A stretch of 64,000 nt of DNA from Candidatus Hydrogenedentota bacterium (GTDB taxonomy: Bacteria; Hydrogenedentota; Hydrogenedentia; Hydrogenedentales; CAITNO01). Positions 9,501-17,417 of this stretch are shown one piece after another. The notes beneath the pieces are model-generated. The model worked only from the letters and a program-made list of their open reading frames with translations, did no database searches and had not been told where the DNA came from. The translations under genes were made by a program, and so were the position numbers. The stretch spans positions 1 through 64,000 of the forward strand of contig JAAYBR010000111.1 in the NCBI GenBank assembly GCA_012730045.1, in the 5' to 3' direction. The first letter of the stretch is position 1, and each line of letters begins with the position of its first letter.

Positions 9501-9797
9501 GGCCACCGCGTCACCGCCCCGGTCGGCGCCTTCGCCGCTAACCCGTGGGGGCTCCAAGACATGCACGGCAACGCCGCCGAATGGACCCGCAGCCTCTGGC
9601 GGGCCTACCCCTGGCGCGACGACGGGCGCAACGCCCTGGACGCCGACGGCCCGCGCGTCGCGCGCGGCGGGTCGTTCTATGACCGCCCGAAAGACGCCCG
9701 CAGCGCCGCGCGGCGGCAGTATCCGCCCTGGCAGAAGGTGTTCGACGTCGGCTTCCGCGTCGCCTGCCCCGTGACGGCGCAGGACACGCCCCGCTGA
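6540..9797 (+). CDS. HzsA-like propeller, c-type haem and SUMF fusion protein
   Basis: 1085 residues with an N-terminal signal (about 1-32). Residues ~110-560 form a TolB/HzsA-like region of beta-propeller strands (for example LFHMNPDGTGQ). Two c-type haem motifs follow, CVGCH at 571-575 and CTGCH at 621-625, the second after VQPVLDRYC as in planctomycete-type cytochromes. A Pro/Ala-rich linker leads to a formylglycine-generating-enzyme-like (SUMF1) domain at ~805-1082 (VPAGTVRMGAE, TTEVTNAQYA, LPDEAQWEHA, DMHGNAAEWT, VARGGSFYD, VGFRVACP). The two copper-binding Cys expected near 'RCAAR' in true FGE are absent (SAARRQYPP), so sulfatase activation is unlikely. Probably periplasmic. The start overlaps the preceding stop (ATGA). 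A paralogous haem region is at 50165-52615. Confidence 0.8.
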   Translation: MTHPALSGRTARLFAAALALLLAGGGMSRAAAERAPGVDFEAVCLAVDDLQATQGGKYPVTGEDRAELERARAEAPALREKAASGNKEAAERLARWEALARRALLANPLLDFDTLLLIRRSHNQLGLPQNWESNSTLPMSGFDNELMLLSPLDDGGLAPLYRPEKDVFVGDVDLHFDADRLLFSMPGANGRWQIHEMALADRTPRELPLVTEPDVDNYDACYLPDGALLFTSTAPFVGVPCVTGSSHVSNIYRYDPPTGAIRRLTFEQDHDWCPTLLNNGRVLYLRWEYSDIPHFVSRILFHMNPDGTGQMEYYGSNSYWPNAMFYARPVPGHPTMVAAVVGGHHDVPRMGELVLFDPAKERFEADGVVQRIPGRGKKVDPVILDGLVGASWPKFLHPYPLSEKYFIAAAQPDPASLWGVYLVDVFDNMTLLKELPDNALLEPLPLRAAPKPPVVPDRVDPARDDAVVYMSDVYTGPGLKGVPRGTVKQLRLFTYHFAYHGVGGQVNRVGLDGPWDIKRVMGTVPVEPDGSAYFRVPANTPVSVQPLDEKGQALQLMRSWMTAMPGETLSCVGCHERQNTAPPAIATLAARRAPSDIAPWHGPERGFSFRREVQPVLDRYCTGCHDGSEDDKPDFTDRPDVHTSAGDAAYNNGSHFPPSYLALRRYVRGPSMESDTHLLTPLDYHAGTTELVRHLRAGHQDVVLDAESWDRILTWIDLNTPAHGTWGEIVGVDKVANQRERRMALAAKYAPSTASIDPEDATPVPAFQKESADVPPETPPPAGEAAAPPPLSLEAAPAPGTTRTVDLGGGVTLRLVLVPAGTVRMGAEGDGLGLADEAPVCEATLNDSFWMGTTEVTNAQYARFDPSHDSRLESGDFLQFSVEERGYPVNGPEQPVVRVSWSEAAAFCAWLAETTGEPFTLPDEAQWEHACRAGTETPLWYGGVRDDFAGKANLADASLARVDTFDPWKLPSGAIHPWRPAVDTVDDGHRVTAPVGAFAANPWGLQDMHGNAAEWTRSLWRAYPWRDDGRNALDADGPRVARGGSFYDRPKDARSAARRQYPPWQKVFDVGFRVACPVTAQDTPR

Positions 9798-9803
9798 GGG
9801 GGC

Positions 9804-10187
9804 ATGGACCCCTTTTTAAATATCTTCTTCCTCGTGTTCCACACGGCGTTCATCCTGTTCGTGCTGTTCGGGTGGGTCTGGCCAAAGGCGCGGAGGGTCC
9901 ATCTCGCGGCAATCGGGCTGACGGCGCTTTCGTGGTTTGGATTCGGAATCACGCGCGGGTTCGGCTACTGCTTCTGCACCGACTGGCACTGGAACGTGCT
10001 TTACCGCTTGGGCCACCCCGACCTGCCGCGCTCGTACATCACCTTCCTGATCCGGACGCTCACGGGCTGGCGCCTCGACGACGGGCTGGTGGACGCGGTG
10101 ACGGTGGCGGCCTTCCTGGGCGTGTCCGCGCTGGCGGTCTGGCTGGCAATCGCAGGGCGAAAGAAGAAAACCCCCGGCGGTTCATGA
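9804..10187 (+). CDS. DUF2784-family small membrane protein
   Basis: 127 residues with three or four hydrophobic helices and the GYCFCTDWHWNVLYRLG segment, which resembles DUF2784 proteins. Its function is unknown. A purine-rich GAGGGGG lies 4 bases before the ATG, and the gene follows the haem/SUMF gene by 6 bases, so it is probably the last gene of the same operon. The stop codon lies in the loop of the following terminator hairpin. Confidence 0.65.
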   Translation: MDPFLNIFFLVFHTAFILFVLFGWVWPKARRVHLAAIGLTALSWFGFGITRGFGYCFCTDWHWNVLYRLGHPDLPRSYITFLIRTLTGWRLDDGLVDAVTVAAFLGVSALAVWLAIAGRKKKTPGGS

Positions 10188-10198
10188 CCGCCGGGGGT
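10170..10198. terminator. Bidirectional terminator overlapping a stop codon
   Basis: A perfect 12-bp stem (ACCCCCGGCGGT / ACCGCCGGGGGT) has a 5-base loop. The A-rich left flank (aagaagaaaa) supplies a T-tract for the minus-strand gene and gttctt follows on the plus strand. It sits between convergent genes; the loop contains part of the stop codon of the DUF2784 gene. Confidence 0.85.
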
Positions 10199-10226
10199 GT
10201 TCTTCAGAATCAACCGGCCCTTCGCG

Positions 10227-11624
10227 TCACTTGTTGACGTTTTCCTCCGCAATGTCGCGCATGATGCCGGTCTTGGTCAGTTCCAGTTTTCCCCAGGAAC
10301 CGTCAATGAGGCGCGGCTGGGTGAACTGGGTGTTGCACCACTGGCATTTCCCGCTGCCGTCCTTTGCGGCGGCGGCGACATTCAGATAGCGGGAGGCCCC
10401 GCCGTCCTCAATCCACCAGTCCTTGTCCACGATGACAATGCGCAGGATGTTGGTCCACCCGGCGTTCTCCAGCAGCGCCCGCATCTGCGACTCGAGCTGC
10501 TTGTTCACCATGCCCGCGGGGGGCATGGTGGCGGAGGAGTCATGGGCGGCTTTCACCTTCTCATGGAGGTCCGCGTAGAAGCTGAAATCCGCGCCCTCAA
10601 TGACCAATTCCCCCACAGCGGGATGGTCGCCGTAGTTTCGGACGTAGAACTTCACCGTGTGCTTTCCGGGGGCAAGCTGGGAAAGGTCGTATGTGAAGGC
10701 GATGGGGCCGATTTTGCGGTTGCCCTTGCCCTCGCCGAAGAGCATGTCCGGATCCTTGTAGGAGGTCATTTTTGCCGGATCGGGCGCGATCTCCAGGGCA
10801 AGGCTCTTCGCGTCAATGTACTGCGGCTTCTTCAGCGTGATGTACTGGTAGTCGTCCATGTCGCCCGCAGTCATGCCGACCATGACGCCGAGCTCGGTCT
10901 TGTCCCCGGCCCCATAGAGGTCGCGCCAGCTCTTGCCCGGCAGGATCAGCCCGTAGATGTGGTCGCCCGCCTGGAATTCGGTGGTGAGGTCCGCCGGATT
11001 GGCGGGGTCAATCGGCGATTTCGAGAAGACAATTGTTCCGTCGCCGACCTTGCCCTTCTCCGCCTCCTCCCGGAGCCGGGCGTTCTCCGCCTGGCGCGCC
11101 TCCATGGCGGACGCGTTCTTCTCCTGGCGCGCCGTTTCCTGCGCCGCCTCCTCCGCCTGCGCCGCGCCCCGCGCGTCCTTTTCCTGCTGCGTCGCCGCGT
11201 TCATGGAGCCCTGGAACGCCGCGATTTTCGGCTCCAGCGCCGAAATGCGGTCAAGGCGCGAGACAAACTCGGGATGGTCCGCCCCCATCTTCGATCCGTA
11301 GCGGCGCTGGGCGGTCTCCATGCCCTCCTTCGCCTCGGCCACCCGGGCGGCGGCCTCCTTGGCGCGGTAGTCGTTGTCGTAGTTCGCGCCGCCGTCCCCC
11401 ATCACGTTTTCCGCCTTGTCCAGGTTCTGGTCCACCTTCTTAAACACCTCCACCGCGCCCGAGGGGACCGTCGCGCCGGAGGACGGCTGCACGGCCGCCT
11501 CCACCGCGCCCTTGGCCTTGTCCAGCGCGCCGCCCAGGTTCAACTGCGCCCGGGCGTCCGGCGTCGCGGCGGCCAGCGACAAAAGGGTGACAACAAACAG
11601 CGATTTCAAAAACACACGGCACAT
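10227..11624 (-). CDS. Secreted protein of unknown function with Ala/Glu-rich coiled coil
   Basis: 465 residues. ATG at 11622-11624 is chosen because it is preceded by AAGGAGAGGAG and opens a clear signal peptide ending near ARAQ. Residues ~90-200 are Ala/Glu/Arg-rich and probably coiled-coil (AQAEEAAQETARQEKNAS). The second half looks like beta-rich domains (GDHIYGLILPGKSW; LAPGKHTVKFYVRN) and the end contains a CQWC pair. I do not recognise a family. It stands alone and converges on the DUF2784 gene across the shared terminator. Confidence 0.75.
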   Translation of the reverse strand: MCRVFLKSLFVVTLLSLAAATPDARAQLNLGGALDKAKGAVEAAVQPSSGATVPSGAVEVFKKVDQNLDKAENVMGDGGANYDNDYRAKEAAARVAEAKEGMETAQRRYGSKMGADHPEFVSRLDRISALEPKIAAFQGSMNAATQQEKDARGAAQAEEAAQETARQEKNASAMEARQAENARLREEAEKGKVGDGTIVFSKSPIDPANPADLTTEFQAGDHIYGLILPGKSWRDLYGAGDKTELGVMVGMTAGDMDDYQYITLKKPQYIDAKSLALEIAPDPAKMTSYKDPDMLFGEGKGNRKIGPIAFTYDLSQLAPGKHTVKFYVRNYGDHPAVGELVIEGADFSFYADLHEKVKAAHDSSATMPPAGMVNKQLESQMRALLENAGWTNILRIVIVDKDWWIEDGGASRYLNVAAAAKDGSGKCQWCNTQFTQPRLIDGSWGKLELTKTGIMRDIAEENVNK

Positions 11625-12472
11625 GTTCTTCTCCTCTCCTTTTCTTTGCCTTGCGGCTAAACCTGCGGCTGCCTCGCGGACCTTCCGCGACAACCGCCCA
11701 ACCAGACCCATGATAAACCCCTGATCCCCGCATGTCCAGAGAAACAATCCGGCATTTTTCATAGGGACCTGTCTGCAAACAGCACCGGTGGGCCTCCGGC
11801 ATCAGGCGGTCCAGCGTCTGCGGGATGGCCCGCGACCCCTGCCCGCTTCCATGCCGCATTGATGGGGTCAGGCGCGGCGGCGGAACAGGGCAGTGGAATC
11901 AGGGCAATCGCACTAGAATACCTGGGCACTTTCTGGATGGAGTCTGGCAATTGCCCGTTGTGCGGCCTCTTCAACGCTGAAAGCGTTGCCGAATATAGCC
12001 CAGGGCAGGCCGCCGCCCGAAGGGCCAGGCCTGCCCTGGGTTGCCCGGACAGAAGGAATCATGCCCCAACGGGGCAGCCGAAATTGCAGTGGGGGGAAAC
12101 GCGCGGCCGCCGTCGTTTTTCGTGGGCCCCCGCGCGGGCAAGCCCACGCGAAGAAAGGCGGCAGCAAGCTACCGCACTCCAAGGCGCTGCGCGCTGTGCG
12201 GACCCGGGGCTGCGGGGATGGGCGGCGGGTTGGGCCATATGCGGATGTCCCGTCGGGACAACAAAGACCAAATCACAGACCCGGGGGAGGTTCATGCCGC
12301 GAGCGGGTGCTGCGCGGGAAGCATTTTCGTGCGATTGCCCCGGCAGTGGAATGCGCGACACCGCCTCGGTTACCCTGACGCCAACAGGCTGGGACCGCAC
12401 GATGATCTGGAAAACGCGGTGACGGCGGCGGCCTTCCCGGCGGTCCGGCCAAAATGGAAAGGGGCTTGCTTC
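11625..12472. other. 848-base non-coding region with repeat debris
   Basis: I see no convincing gene. It contains a CAGGGCAGG...CCTGCCCTG inverted pair at about 12000-12040, a phrase with two pairs of GCCCC/GGGGC near 12060, and at 12150-12180 half of the GGAGTGCGG element family whose full palindrome is at 37072-37190. Open frames here have atypical composition and no ribosome sites. Confidence 0.6.
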
Positions 12473-14068
12473 ATGAAACGGTGCATTGCGGCGCTTCTGG
12501 TTCTCGCGGGTATCGGTGCGGCGGCGGAGGAACCGGCCGTCAGAACCGTCCAGTACCACGGCGTCCGGCGCGACGACCCCGGCGGGACGGTCGGCCTGCG
12601 AAACCCCGAGCGGGGCTGGCGGACGGAGGCGGTGTTCGCCGAGCCGGACGGGTCGTCGTTCTACCGGCTGGCCGCGCACCTGCGGGGCCGGCTGCCGGAG
12701 GCGTACTCCGACGCGACCTGGCTGCTCGACGCGCAGCATTACGAGCCCTTCGGCCTCACGCTCGCCCAGATGTACTGCTACCTCGACGGGTTTCAGGAGG
12801 GGGACATTTCCCTGGAGAAACTGGCGGCCATCCAGCGCGGCTTCGACGGCCTGCGCGCGGCGGGGCTGAAGGCGGTGCTGCGCTTCGCCTACGAGAAGAG
12901 CATGGAGGAGAAGGCGGGGCCGACGGTGGACGTCATCCTGAAGCATCTGGACCAGCTCGCCCCGCTCATCCGGAAGAACGCGGACGTCATCTTCGTCCTT
13001 CAGGCGGGCTTTGTCGGGGCGTGGGGGGAATGGCACAGTTCGGCGCGCGGGCTGGAGAAGGACCACGCGCATCTCGCGGCCATCGTGAAGAAACTGCTGG
13101 AAGTCCTTCCGGCGGACCGGATGACCCAGGTGCGGGTGCCGAAATACAAACGCTGGGCGCTGGGCGAAAACACGCCGGCACTGGACGCGGCGGGCGCCTT
13201 CGGTGGGACGCCGACGGCCCGCATCGGTTTCCACAACGACGGATTCCTCGCGGGCGCCACCTGCGGCGGGACCTGGATTGAGCCGCCGCATTTCTCGAAC
13301 CCGGGCAACCCGGAGTTTGACTACATGACGGCGGAGAGCCCGTATCTCGCCGTGGACGGCGAACTGTTCTGGAACGACATTGACGGGCGGGTGGACGGGT
13401 TCCGGGCGGCGGAGCGGATGCGCCTGCACCACTACTCCAGTTTCAGCATCGCCCACAGCTACTCCGGCATGGAGGGGGCGCTCCTCGGGATTGACACCTG
13501 GATGACGACGCCCATGGACCCCGCCCGCGCGGCGGAGGCGAAACTGCCCGTGTCGGACGGCTACTTCGAGGACGCGGAGGGCCGGCCCGTCGTCCGGACG
13601 CAGTTCGAGTACCTCCGCGACCATCTGGGCTACCGGATCGAGTTGCGGGAGGTCTCGTGGCCGGAGACCGCGCGCGCCGGCGCGCCGCTGCCGGTATCGG
13701 TGTCGCTGGTCAACCGCGGGTTCAGCACGCTCATCAATCCGCGTCCCGTGTTCGTCGCGCTGATCAACGCGCAGAACCAGATGGTGTGGACGCAGCCCCT
13801 GGACGCCGACCCGTGCACCTGGCAGCCCTTCGCCCCCGGCGACCCGGACTACGCCCCGCTCACCCACACGGCGAAGGGGGAGGCGGTGCTGCCGCCGGAC
13901 CTCGCGCCGGGGGCGTACCTCGTGGGATTGTGGATGCCGGACCCGGCGGAAACCCTGCGGGAGGACGCCCGCTACGCGGTCCGCGCGGCCAACCGCGACG
14001 TGCCCTGGTGGGCCCCCGGCGGCCGCCACGGCGTCAACATTTTAGGCGCGGTGACCGTGCTGCCATGA
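12473..14068 (+). CDS. Secreted DUF4874/DUF4832 protein
   Basis: 531 residues with a short signal peptide (about 1-18). The N-terminal DUF4874-like part has LRNPERGW and LRFAYEKSMEEK, then the highly characteristic VLQAGFVGAWGEWHSS. A DUF4832-like central part and a C-terminal beta-sandwich (VSLVNRGFSTLINPRPV) follow. The fold is expected to be a glycosidase-like TIM barrel plus accessory domain, but no activity is established for the family to my knowledge. AAAGGGG stands 8-14 bases before ATG 12473. It is isolated from its neighbours by a long non-coding region and the tRNA gene. Confidence 0.85.
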   Translation: MKRCIAALLVLAGIGAAAEEPAVRTVQYHGVRRDDPGGTVGLRNPERGWRTEAVFAEPDGSSFYRLAAHLRGRLPEAYSDATWLLDAQHYEPFGLTLAQMYCYLDGFQEGDISLEKLAAIQRGFDGLRAAGLKAVLRFAYEKSMEEKAGPTVDVILKHLDQLAPLIRKNADVIFVLQAGFVGAWGEWHSSARGLEKDHAHLAAIVKKLLEVLPADRMTQVRVPKYKRWALGENTPALDAAGAFGGTPTARIGFHNDGFLAGATCGGTWIEPPHFSNPGNPEFDYMTAESPYLAVDGELFWNDIDGRVDGFRAAERMRLHHYSSFSIAHSYSGMEGALLGIDTWMTTPMDPARAAEAKLPVSDGYFEDAEGRPVVRTQFEYLRDHLGYRIELREVSWPETARAGAPLPVSVSLVNRGFSTLINPRPVFVALINAQNQMVWTQPLDADPCTWQPFAPGDPDYAPLTHTAKGEAVLPPDLAPGAYLVGLWMPDPAETLREDARYAVRAANRDVPWWAPGGRHGVNILGAVTVLP

Positions 14069-14089
14069 GCCCCGGGGCCGCGCCCGGGT

Positions 14090-14118
14090 TTGCACGCGGC
14101 GCGGAAATCTGGTATCAT
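14090..14118 (+). promoter_or_regulatory. Sigma-70 type promoter of the tRNA gene
   Basis: TTGCAC (14090-14095), a 17-base spacer and TATCAT (14113-14118) lie 11 bases before the tRNA 5' end. This is appropriate for transcription starting a few bases upstream of the tRNA. Confidence 0.65.
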
Positions 14119-14129
14119 AAAGGCACAGT

Positions 14130-14206
14130 GGCGGTGTAGCTCAGCTGGTTAGAGCAGTGGAATCATAATCCACGTGTCCGCGGTTCGAATCCGTGCACCG
14201 CTACCA
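14130..14206 (+). tRNA. tRNA with CAT anticodon (elongator Met likely)
   Basis: Cloverleaf by eye: acceptor GGCGGTG/CACCGCT with a G-U closing pair, U8A9, D arm GCTC...GAGC, anticodon stem GTGGA/TCCAC around loop ATCATAA (anticodon CAT), variable loop, T arm CGCGG-TTCGAAT-CCGTG, and an encoded CCA. The three G-C pairs that mark initiator anticodon stems are missing, so an elongator tRNA-Met is favoured; a lysidine-modified tRNA-Ile(CAT) cannot be excluded. Confidence 0.9.
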
Positions 14207-14216
14207 GAAATAATCA

Positions 14217-14247
14217 GGGCGGTTCGGGCTTTTTTCCCGAACCGCCC
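14217..14247 (+). terminator. Rho-independent terminator after the tRNA
   Basis: A 12-bp perfect stem (GGGCGGTTCGGG / CCCGAACCGCCC) has a 7-base T-rich loop and is followed by acttcttttt. It begins 10 bases after the tRNA CCA end. Confidence 0.85.
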
Positions 14248-14469
14248 ACTTCTTTTTGGGCGGCTGTTTTTGTGGGTGGGATTCTGCCTGTGCGGTCTTG
14301 TGGACGGGGTGGACATTGTGGACGCGGTGGACCGCGTGACGGGCTGCGCGATGCGCGTGCTTGAACGTTGCGGGCCGCGCGGCAATAATGGGGGCGGTTG
14401 CGGGGCCTTCCGGTGGCGCGTTGCGCCGGCGCCCCGCGGGAAGCAACCGGGAAAGGGCAGGGTGCCGCC

Positions 14470-15810
14470 ATGGGTCTGATCGTGTCGCTGGTCGTGTCCG
14501 TGCTCTTCATCGTGCTGGCCACGGTGAAGTTGAAACTGCACCCCTTTCTGGCGCTGCTGGTGGCGGCGTTTGGGTTTGGGATCGCGGCGGGCATGCCGCT
14601 GAAGGACGTGGTCAAGTGGGTGAACACGGGCTTCGGGGACACCATCGGCAACATCGGCATCGTGATTCTCGCGGGCTGCATCATCGGCACCTTTCTGGAG
14701 AAGTCCGGCGGGGCCTACCGCATCGCGGCGGCGGCGCTGCGCGTGACCGGGCGGCGCAACGTCCCCCTGGCCATGGCCGCCGTGGGCTACGTCGTCTCCA
14801 TCCCCGTGTTCTGCGACTCCGGGTTTGTGCTGCTTTCCCCGCTGGGCCGGGCGCTGTCGCGGAAGGCGGGGGTGCCCCTGGCGGCCTGCGCCGTGGCGCT
14901 GGCCATGGGGCTCTATGCCACCCACACCATGGTGCCGCCGACCCCCGGTCCCGTGGGTGCGGCGGGGGTGCTGGGCGCGGACCTGGGGCTGGTGATTCTG
15001 TGGGGGATGGGCGTGGGGCTGGTGGCGGCGCTGGCCGGGTGGCTGTTCGCCGTGAAGGTGGCCGGGAGGGTGGTGCTGGCGGAGGAGGCGGAGGCCGCCG
15101 ACGCCGCACCGGCACCGGAAGACCCCCAGGCCCCCTCGGCGCCGAAGGCGCTGGTGCCCATTCTGCTGCCCCTCGCGCTGATCGTGCTGCGCTCCCTCGC
15201 GGAGCTTCCGGGGAGACCCTTCGGCGGGGGGCAGGCCGCCGTGCTGCTTTCCTTTCTCGGGCAGCCCGCGGTGGCCCTGCTATTGGGGGCCTTTCTTTCC
15301 TTCCTGCTGCCGGCGAAGTTCGACCGCGCCATGCTGTCCACGACCGGCTGGGTGGGCGAGGCTATGACGGCGGCGGCCATCATTATCGTCATCACCGGCG
15401 CGGGCGGCGCCTTCGGCAAGGTGCTCCAGAACTCCGGCATTGCCGACGTCATCGGATCGGCGCTCCAGGGGCGGGAGGGGGTGGGCATCCTGCTGCCCGT
15501 GCTGATCGCGGCGGCGCTGAAGACCGCCCAGGGCTCCTCCACCGTGGCGCTGATCACGACGGCTGGGCTGATGCTGCCGCTGCTGGCCCCGCTGGGGCTC
15601 GAGGGCGCCACGGCCCGCGCGCTCGTGGTGGTCGCCATCGGCGCGGGGTCCATGATGGTCTCCCACGCCAACGACAGCTTCTTCTGGGTGGTCACCCAGT
15701 TCTCCGGCATGACGGTGAACCAGGGCTACCGCCTCCAGAGTCTGGGGTCGCTGGTGACGGGCCTCGCCGCCGCGGCGGCCGTCTGGGCCGCCGCCGCCGT
15801 GGTCCTGTAA
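14470..15810 (+). CDS. GntP-family gluconate/organic acid permease
   Basis: 446 residues and about twelve transmembrane segments. Matches to GntP include TGFGDTIGNIGIVILAGCIIG near the N-terminus, PVFCDSGFVLLSPL, THTMVPPTPGP and the C-terminal LITTAGLM, SHANDSFFWVV. It would import gluconate or a related sugar acid with protons across the inner membrane. A longer cytoplasmic loop rich in Ala/Pro/Glu (about 205-235) separates two halves. ATG 14470 opens directly into the first helix; the ribosome site is weak (GGAAAGGGCAGGG). Adjacent genes do not identify the substrate. Confidence 0.88.
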   Translation: MGLIVSLVVSVLFIVLATVKLKLHPFLALLVAAFGFGIAAGMPLKDVVKWVNTGFGDTIGNIGIVILAGCIIGTFLEKSGGAYRIAAAALRVTGRRNVPLAMAAVGYVVSIPVFCDSGFVLLSPLGRALSRKAGVPLAACAVALAMGLYATHTMVPPTPGPVGAAGVLGADLGLVILWGMGVGLVAALAGWLFAVKVAGRVVLAEEAEAADAAPAPEDPQAPSAPKALVPILLPLALIVLRSLAELPGRPFGGGQAAVLLSFLGQPAVALLLGAFLSFLLPAKFDRAMLSTTGWVGEAMTAAAIIIVITGAGGAFGKVLQNSGIADVIGSALQGREGVGILLPVLIAAALKTAQGSSTVALITTAGLMLPLLAPLGLEGATARALVVVAIGAGSMMVSHANDSFFWVVTQFSGMTVNQGYRLQSLGSLVTGLAAAAAVWAAAAVVL

Positions 15811-15823
15811 GAACCGGGCGGCG

Positions 15824-15906
15824 CTGAGGTGGCACGGGCTTCCAGCCCGTGACCGGGTCATGGATGCGGCCCCAAGACCACGGGCTGGAAGCCCGTGCCG
15901 CCTCAG
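15824..15906. repeat. Dispersed double-hairpin element, copy 2 (fully palindromic variant)
   Basis: The left arm (CTGAGGTGGCACGGGCTTCC...) is complementary to the right arm (...GGAAGCCCGTGCCGCCTCAG). Each arm also carries its own CACGGGCT/AGCCCGTG hairpin. It is flanked by a 19-base direct repeat: 15790-15808, inside the 3' end of the permease gene, and 15939-15957. Confidence 0.85.
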
Positions 15907-15968
15907 TGTCCTGGTTCACCGTTCTTCCGAAAGAAGTGGCCGCCGCCGTGGTCCTGTGGGACCGCCGG

Positions 15969-17417
15969 TCAGAGCAGGAAGCGGACGGAGTCCAGGCCGA
16001 TGCGGATGAAGGCCGTGGGGGTCCACGGGATGGCCTGGGGGAAAATTCGCGTGGAGATGCGGTAGGCCGTGTAGGTGTGGCCCAGGTACCGGGCGAGGGC
16101 CATGGGGAAGGGGCCCCGGATCATCGCGCGGACGAGGGGGGCGGCCCATCCCGGCGCCATGGTGTACAGGGAGCCGAGATAGCAGGCGCGCAACTGCACC
16201 CTGCGCTCGTGGGGGGTGAAGCAGGACAGTTCCGTGGTTTCGTTGAAGCGGACGGTGTTCGCCCCGGACTCCGGGAGCCACCCGTTCTTGACGCACTCGC
16301 GCCAGATGTCGGTGCCGGTGTAGGGTGTGCACAGGGTGAAGAGGGGGGCTGAGGGCCGGAGGTGGCGGACGAAGTCGAGGGAGTGGAAGTCGTCCTCCAG
16401 CGTGCCGCCGGGGATGCCCAGCATAGTGCAGGCGTAGGTCCTAATGTTGTACTTCTCCGCGATGGCGAAGGACTCCCGCACCAGCTTGTCCGTGAGGTTG
16501 CGCCGCAGCACGACGTTGCGCAGGGTCTCGTCGCCCGACTCGACGGACATGCCGATGGACTGGCACCCGGCCCCCGCCAGCAGGCGGGCCGTCTCCTCGG
16601 TGAGCGTGTTGGACCGCATCAGGCAGTAGAAGGGCACGCCGATCCGGCGGGGGTACTTCTCCGCGAACTCCAGCAGCCAGTCGTCCACGCGGTGGGCGAA
16701 GGTGTCGTCGGCGAAGCGGACCAGCCGCAGGGGGGGGAACTCGCGGCGCACCTGGTCAATCTCGTCCAGCACGTTGTCCACCGACCGCCGCCTGAGCACG
16801 GGGCCGCAGGCTTTGAACATGCGGTTAAACGCGTGGTTGAAGCAGTACGAGCAGTTGTAGGGGCAGCCGCGCCCGGTGATGAAGGACCGCAGGCCCGAGG
16901 TGCGGCAGTAGGGCATGGCCTCGTAGAATGCCGCCCGCTCGGGGAAGGGGAACCGGTCAAGATCATGCGAGAGCACCCGTTTCACGGGCTCCTTCGCGCC
17001 GCGGGGCACGAGGTTGGGGATGTCGTCAAAGGCCGCGCCCGCCTCCAGCCGGGACAGCAGATCGGGCAGCGCCTCGTCGCCGTCGCCCTGGCAGACGGCG
17101 TCAAGGTCCATTTCCTCCAGCACATTCGGGGAAAAGGTGGGGTGCGGCCCGCCCATCACCCGGAAGGGCGGCTTTGGCCAGGATTTCGCCGCCGCCAAGA
17201 CCTCCTCGTCGGTCTTCGTGAAGAGGTCCAGATCGCCCGTGGACGCACTGTAGGCGACCACGTCGGGACGGAATGCCTCCGCGATGCGGCCCACGCGGTG
17301 GCGCCGCAGAATGGCGAGCCGGGCATCGTGTCCCGCGCGGCGGCACGATGCGATGAGCATCAGCACCCCCAGGGGCTCCATCAGAAAAGGGGTGGAGGAG
17401 ACAAACAGCACCTTCAC
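15969..17417 (-). CDS. Cobalamin-binding-type radical SAM protein B
   Basis: 482 residues starting at GTG (17415-17417), whose sequence GTGA overlaps the stop of the upstream gene, a classical coupled start. The N-terminal ~140 residues have the Rossmann-like pattern of B12-binding domains (VKVLFVSSTPF, GGPHPTFSP). The radical SAM core has CxxxCxxC at C185/C189/C192 (GRGCPYNCSYC), then RFADDTF and TMLGIPGGTLEDD. This layout is shared by BchE-type methyltransferases/cyclases and many uncharacterised enzymes modifying lipids, hopanoids or secondary metabolites. A long C-terminal tail (about 380-482) is specific. The substrate is unknown. Confidence 0.85.
   Translation of the reverse strand: MKVLFVSSTPFLMEPLGVLMLIASCRRAGHDARLAILRRHRVGRIAEAFRPDVVAYSASTGDLDLFTKTDEEVLAAAKSWPKPPFRVMGGPHPTFSPNVLEEMDLDAVCQGDGDEALPDLLSRLEAGAAFDDIPNLVPRGAKEPVKRVLSHDLDRFPFPERAAFYEAMPYCRTSGLRSFITGRGCPYNCSYCFNHAFNRMFKACGPVLRRRSVDNVLDEIDQVRREFPPLRLVRFADDTFAHRVDDWLLEFAEKYPRRIGVPFYCLMRSNTLTEETARLLAGAGCQSIGMSVESGDETLRNVVLRRNLTDKLVRESFAIAEKYNIRTYACTMLGIPGGTLEDDFHSLDFVRHLRPSAPLFTLCTPYTGTDIWRECVKNGWLPESGANTVRFNETTELSCFTPHERRVQLRACYLGSLYTMAPGWAAPLVRAMIRGPFPMALARYLGHTYTAYRISTRIFPQAIPWTPTAFIRIGLDSVRFLL

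Noticed and set aside
11859-12422. 187-codon frame in the 11.6-12.5 kb gap
   Set aside because: It runs through repeat debris, has no ribosome site and no recognisable motif; the DUF4874 gene starts independently.
14281-14342. gtggac hexamer-like repeats (tgtggacggggtggacattgtggac) after the tRNA terminator
   Set aside because: Short and degenerate; perhaps related to the GTCCGAC tracts, but too few units to call a separate repeat.
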